Positions 62,501 through 64,000 of a stretch of DNA of 64,000 nucleotides are shown in pieces. Positions within the stretch are counted from its first letter, which is position 1. Each line of letters opens with the position of its first letter. The stretch lies in contig JAIKWU010000065.1 in the NCBI GenBank assembly GCA_024684455.1, positions 1 through 64,000 on the forward strand. Reading direction: 5' to 3'. This DNA comes from Bacteroidaceae bacterium (GTDB taxonomy: Bacteria > Bacteroidota > Bacteroidia > Bacteroidales > Bacteroidaceae). A program made the position numbers and the translations under genes. The notes below the pieces were generated by a model. That model saw nothing but the letters and a program-made list of their open reading frames with translations. It had not been told where the DNA came from and made no database searches.

Positions 62501-63519
62501 AACCCTTCTATCAGTACTACGGCACCCAGGTCAACGCCACGGTCAAAGGCAGCGGACTCGGTCTGCCCCTTGCCCGTTCGCTTGCCGAGATGATGAACGG
62601 CACCCTCACCTACGACGAACGCCAGCACGAGCGCAACTGCTTTGTGCTCACACTCCCCAAAACAGAAACCACACCCATCGACACAGTCCTCCCCCTATCG
62701 GGTGAAGATGGAGAGGATAGTGGTGCAGTTCTCCCCCTCGGGGCAGATAGAGGGGGGGCTGAGGGGCCGGCCATCCTCATCGTCGATGACGAGCAGGAAC
62801 TGCGTGAGTTCATCTGCGAGGAACTCACCGCCCACTACCGCATCCTGCAAGCCGAAAACGGCCAGCAAGCCCTCGACATCCTACAGCAGGAGAACGTCCA
62901 ACTCATCGTCACCGACGTGATGATGCCCGTGATGAACGGCATCGAACTCTGTAAGCGCGTCAAGGGCGACATGCGCTACTGCCACATCCCCATCGTCGTG
63001 CTCACAGCCAAAGTGTCGCTGCAAGACCATCTCGACGCACTCACCTCACAAGCCGACGCCTACATCGAAAAGCCCTTCTCCAGCGTACAGTTGAAGGCTC
63101 AAATCGACAACCTCATTCGCGGCCGTCAACTCCTCCGCTCCTCCATGCTCTCATCGCCGTACGCCAACGTGACCACCGTCGCCTCGAACACATTCGACGA
63201 AAACCTGCTTGAGCAACTTAACAGCATCGTCGAAAAACACCTCGACGACCCGCAACTCACCGTCGAACTGCTCGCCGAGCACATGAACATGAGCACTTCG
63301 ACCCTCTACCGCAAGGTGAAGGGCGTCACATCGCTCTCGCCCAACGACTTCATCCGCCTCTGCCGCCTGAAGAAAGCCGCCGAGATGCTCGGCAGCGGAC
63401 GCTACCGCATCAAGGAAGTCTCCGCACGCACAGGCTTCTCCTCCGTCGCCTACTTCACCTCCTGCTTCATGCGGCAGTTCGGACTGACACCTGGGGCATT
63501 TATGAAGAAAAAAGACTGA
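59578..63519 (+). CDS. Hybrid two-component system sensor-regulator (HTCS)
   Basis: 1313 residues from the ATG at 59578. Signal peptide; two seven-bladed propellers of Reg_prop repeats (DSRGLVWVGTNIGLNRFDG, DAQGQLWVGTEDGGVFLY); Y_Y_Y domain (IWYRYRLEGIESEWT); membrane helix (STPMLLLYLLLACVLGWYIY); histidine kinase with His820 in TITHEIRTPLSL and ATPase boxes NLLSNAMKFGE and GSGLGLPLARS; receiver with Asp1113 in VTDVMMP; and a C-terminal AraC helix-turn-helix. Such proteins sense an oligosaccharide in the periplasm and switch on glycan genes, here probably the adjacent 57339 and 55781 genes. The linker before the receiver contains two GC-rich repeat insertions (62688-62759, encoding LPLSGEDGED and LPLGADRGG). 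Confidence 0.95.
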   Translation: MKAFHTLLLLLLSSITQAQTPYRFRHYGREEGLSNLNVNCAMQDSRGLVWVGTNIGLNRFDGIRFHTYFASNGQDVHSLPSNTINSLAEGAEGRLWIGTTNGLCSFDPEQERFERVEATELSGGVIGLLTDPKGRLWARTEQHLVCYHPTDGTVKTYDMNSSMCVGRNGIVWMCGYDGHLYRYDDLGDKFVGFDVLTKEQVEGSEWLNAVVELSDGDLALLTNHLHGYRFSPATGQKCDLFAAGFPSKPYFLHTAIERPASDGSPTLWMGTEEGIVVYNLRTGESVNMRKHFSDPYSLSDNAVHVLFSDREGGVWAGTFFGGMNYVPDEREEMFRVWQPVDASGTAMAKVVREMAVDAQGQLWVGTEDGGVFLYKDGLQKVDLTWQGKTITRNIQTLMTDGTDLWLGTYDEGIYIVDTRTAQVTSHLGSGRAGLHTNTFVHLERSHDGRILAGTMHLGLLIYDRTTHTFSTYEGKGQGFIHDIYEDSKGRLWVADLVGGIFRADKIGAPLKRLCPDIKNATTVFEDSQRRMWVGSSSNGLYTIDADDRSSQPLPELARSGIGIDKLSEDGNGRLWISTTDGLYCYDDTAVSRYGSDNGLPTEQFNFNSGLRDSTGRFYFGTLNGLVSFVPSSSMAKSQKLHVLFTGLFVEGREVTRQSDPDILKQSLLYADEIHLRHDQTSLSIDFACPLYSVPQAIWYRYRLEGIESEWTVTKGAQRLTLAGLSPGTYTLVVQASRENGRWDDETEASRLRIVVHRPWWTSTPMLLLYLLLACVLGWYIYRAATRRRREKRRIANERTENERYRDVLQSKIQFFTTITHEIRTPLSLIMGSIERMEAEAQHPSQLSTLRRNAQRLLNLVNQLLDFRKIESSQFLLNFLPTDVTSLLREVCADFTPAAHQKAMRYDIDLPEGSGPSVMADREALTKIVSNLLSNAMKFGERHVGVALREEGGHVRIMVENDGPRIPHDQLDDIFKPFYQYYGTQVNATVKGSGLGLPLARSLAEMMNGTLTYDERQHERNCFVLTLPKTETTPIDTVLPLSGEDGEDSGAVLPLGADRGGAEGPAILIVDDEQELREFICEELTAHYRILQAENGQQALDILQQENVQLIVTDVMMPVMNGIELCKRVKGDMRYCHIPIVVLTAKVSLQDHLDALTSQADAYIEKPFSSVQLKAQIDNLIRGRQLLRSSMLSSPYANVTTVASNTFDENLLEQLNSIVEKHLDDPQLTVELLAEHMNMSTSTLYRKVKGVTSLSPNDFIRLCRLKKAAEMLGSGRYRIKEVSARTGFSSVAYFTSCFMRQFGLTPGAFMKKKD
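62688..62759. repeat. Two GC-rich elements in the kinase-receiver linker
   Basis: CTCCCCCTATCGGGTGAAGA at 62688 and CTCCCCCTCGGGGCAGATAG at 62731, both followed by G-rich runs, are related to the elements in recG. Reading frame is kept. Confidence 0.7.
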
Positions 63520-63534
63520 CCCCAAAACCCGCAT

Positions 63535-63612
63535 CTAAGTGCTTGGCGTTTTCACGCTAAGCACTTGGAGAAAAAACGCCAAGCACTTAGCGTGATTACG
63601 CCAAGTGCTTGG
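63535..63612. repeat. 22-bp palindromic array, locus 6 (4 units)
   Basis: Units at 63535, 63557, 63579 and 63601: CTAAGTGCTTGG, CTAAGCACTTGG, CCAAGCACTTAG and CCAAGTGCTTGG. It sits between convergent genes, the only such position among the six. Confidence 0.93.
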
Positions 63613-63670
63613 ACTTATATTTTCAGTGATGAAAGAATGTTTGTTGAGCGCATCGCCGTCCGATGCAGAA

Positions 63671-64000
63671 TCAATCCTTCACTTCGCCGAAATAATGGGT
63701 GTCGGCGAGCGAGAGGAGGTATTGCCCGTATTCGTTCTTCACCATCGGCTGGGCGACTTCGCGGAGTTTCTCGGTCGAAATCCAGCCGTTGCGGTAGGCA
63801 ATGCCTTCGAGACAGGCGATTTTGAGGCCCGTCCGCTTTTCCAGCACCTCGATGTAGGTGGATGCCTCGGAGAGCGAGTCGTGCGTGCCAGTGTCGAGCC
63901 AGGCAAAGCCGTGTCCGAGTTGCTGCACCTTCAACTCCTTGTTGGCCAAGAACACCTGGTTGACGGTCGTGATTTCCAGTTCGCCACGGGCCGAAGGCTT
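63671..64000 (-). CDS. rmlA: Glucose-1-phosphate thymidylyltransferase, C-terminal part
   Basis: The frame is open to the window edge, entering with [17 protein letters not shown], and gives the last 109 residues. RmlA makes dTDP-glucose for dTDP-rhamnose and surface polysaccharides. Visible family blocks are [23 protein letters not shown] (written GFAWLDTGT region), [21 protein letters not shown] (here [18 protein letters not shown]) and [14 protein letters not shown] (here [10 protein letters not shown]). The C-terminal helix ends [14 protein letters not shown]. The N-terminal nucleotide-binding part is outside the window. Confidence 0.93.
   Translation of the reverse strand, partial: KPSARGELEITTVNQVFLANKELKVQQLGHGFAWLDTGTHDSLSEASTYIEVLEKRTGLKIACLEGIAYRNGWISTEKLREVAQPMVKNEYGQYLLSLADTHYFGEVKD

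Noticed and set aside
14442..63612. The CYAAGNNCTTGG arrays as short CRISPR arrays
   Set aside because: Repeats of 12 bp with 10-bp spacers are far too short, units vary, and no cas genes are present.
1..64000. tRNA or rRNA genes
   Set aside because: No T-arm-like consensus or rRNA signature sequence was noticed on either strand; a covariance-model scan would be needed to be certain.

Overview
The window looks like a chromosomal segment of a Bacteroidales bacterium, most likely a Prevotellaceae member. The evidence is a short primary sigma factor without region 1.1, many promoters with the Bacteroidetes -7 box TAnnTTTG (often TTTG about 20 bp upstream), propeller-type hybrid sensor regulators, typical Prevotella/Bacteroides secreted enzymes and lipoproteins, and paired glutamate dehydrogenases. 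Many genes sit just downstream of a -7 box that falls inside the longest open frame, so I moved many starts to an internal ATG.

Layout. 1-1.4 kb: 3' end of a DUF1846 gene. 1.9-4.1 kb: secreted S9 peptidase. 4.2-4.7 kb: YoeB-type toxin-antitoxin pair. 4.9-8.2 kb: lipocalin-like lipoprotein, Fic protein, MFS transporter. 8.13-12.57 kb: a possible inserted block (small membrane protein, secreted protein, broken membrane-protein gene, TPR-AraC regulator, HicAB) bracketed by two copies of the MFS gene's 3' end. 12.8-16.1 kb: POT peptide transporter, lone CobI-like methyltransferase, XRE regulator. 17.3-19.5 kb: holA divergent from a lipoprotein and an HsdR_N protein. 19.5-27.5 kb: kinase-less propeller/AraC regulator followed by a secreted protein, a PL11-type rhamnogalacturonan lyase and a GH43 enzyme, together a pectin (RG-I) cluster without SusC/SusD. 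27.6-29.3 kb: zinc-ribbon protein and Nif3-like protein. 29.8-32.0 kb: ABC ATPase, permease and GntR regulator. 32.1-38.7 kb: head-GIN lipoprotein plus a complete MacAB-TolC-like exporter. 38.9-39.9 kb: second GH43-type enzyme. 39.9-42.1 kb: operon of a secreted protein, HPr-kinase-like ATPase, S24/S26 peptidase and PqqD-like protein. 42.3-45.5 kb: primary sigma factor and recG. 45.7-50 kb: small Prevotella-type peptide gene and a large GH2 enzyme. 50.6-55.7 kb: two convergent glutamate dehydrogenases around a VanX-like dipeptidase, comF and a lipoprotein. 55.8-63.5 kb: a GH51-like protein lacking its catalytic barrel, a six-hairpin-like enzyme and a full hybrid two-component regulator. The right edge holds the 3' end of rmlA.

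The most unusual signal is intergenic. Six arrays of a palindromic 12-mer (CYAAGNNCTTGG) repeat at exactly 22 bp. A seventh array, built on ACTGC, also has exactly 22 bp periodicity, and an AT-rich array has exactly 21 bp. Two other dispersed repeats are present: a ~56 bp hairpin/promoter-like element upstream of recG and of the Nif3 gene, and a GC-rich CTCCCC...GGGG element inserted in frame in several genes. No rRNA, tRNA, CRISPR array, transposase or integrase was recognised.
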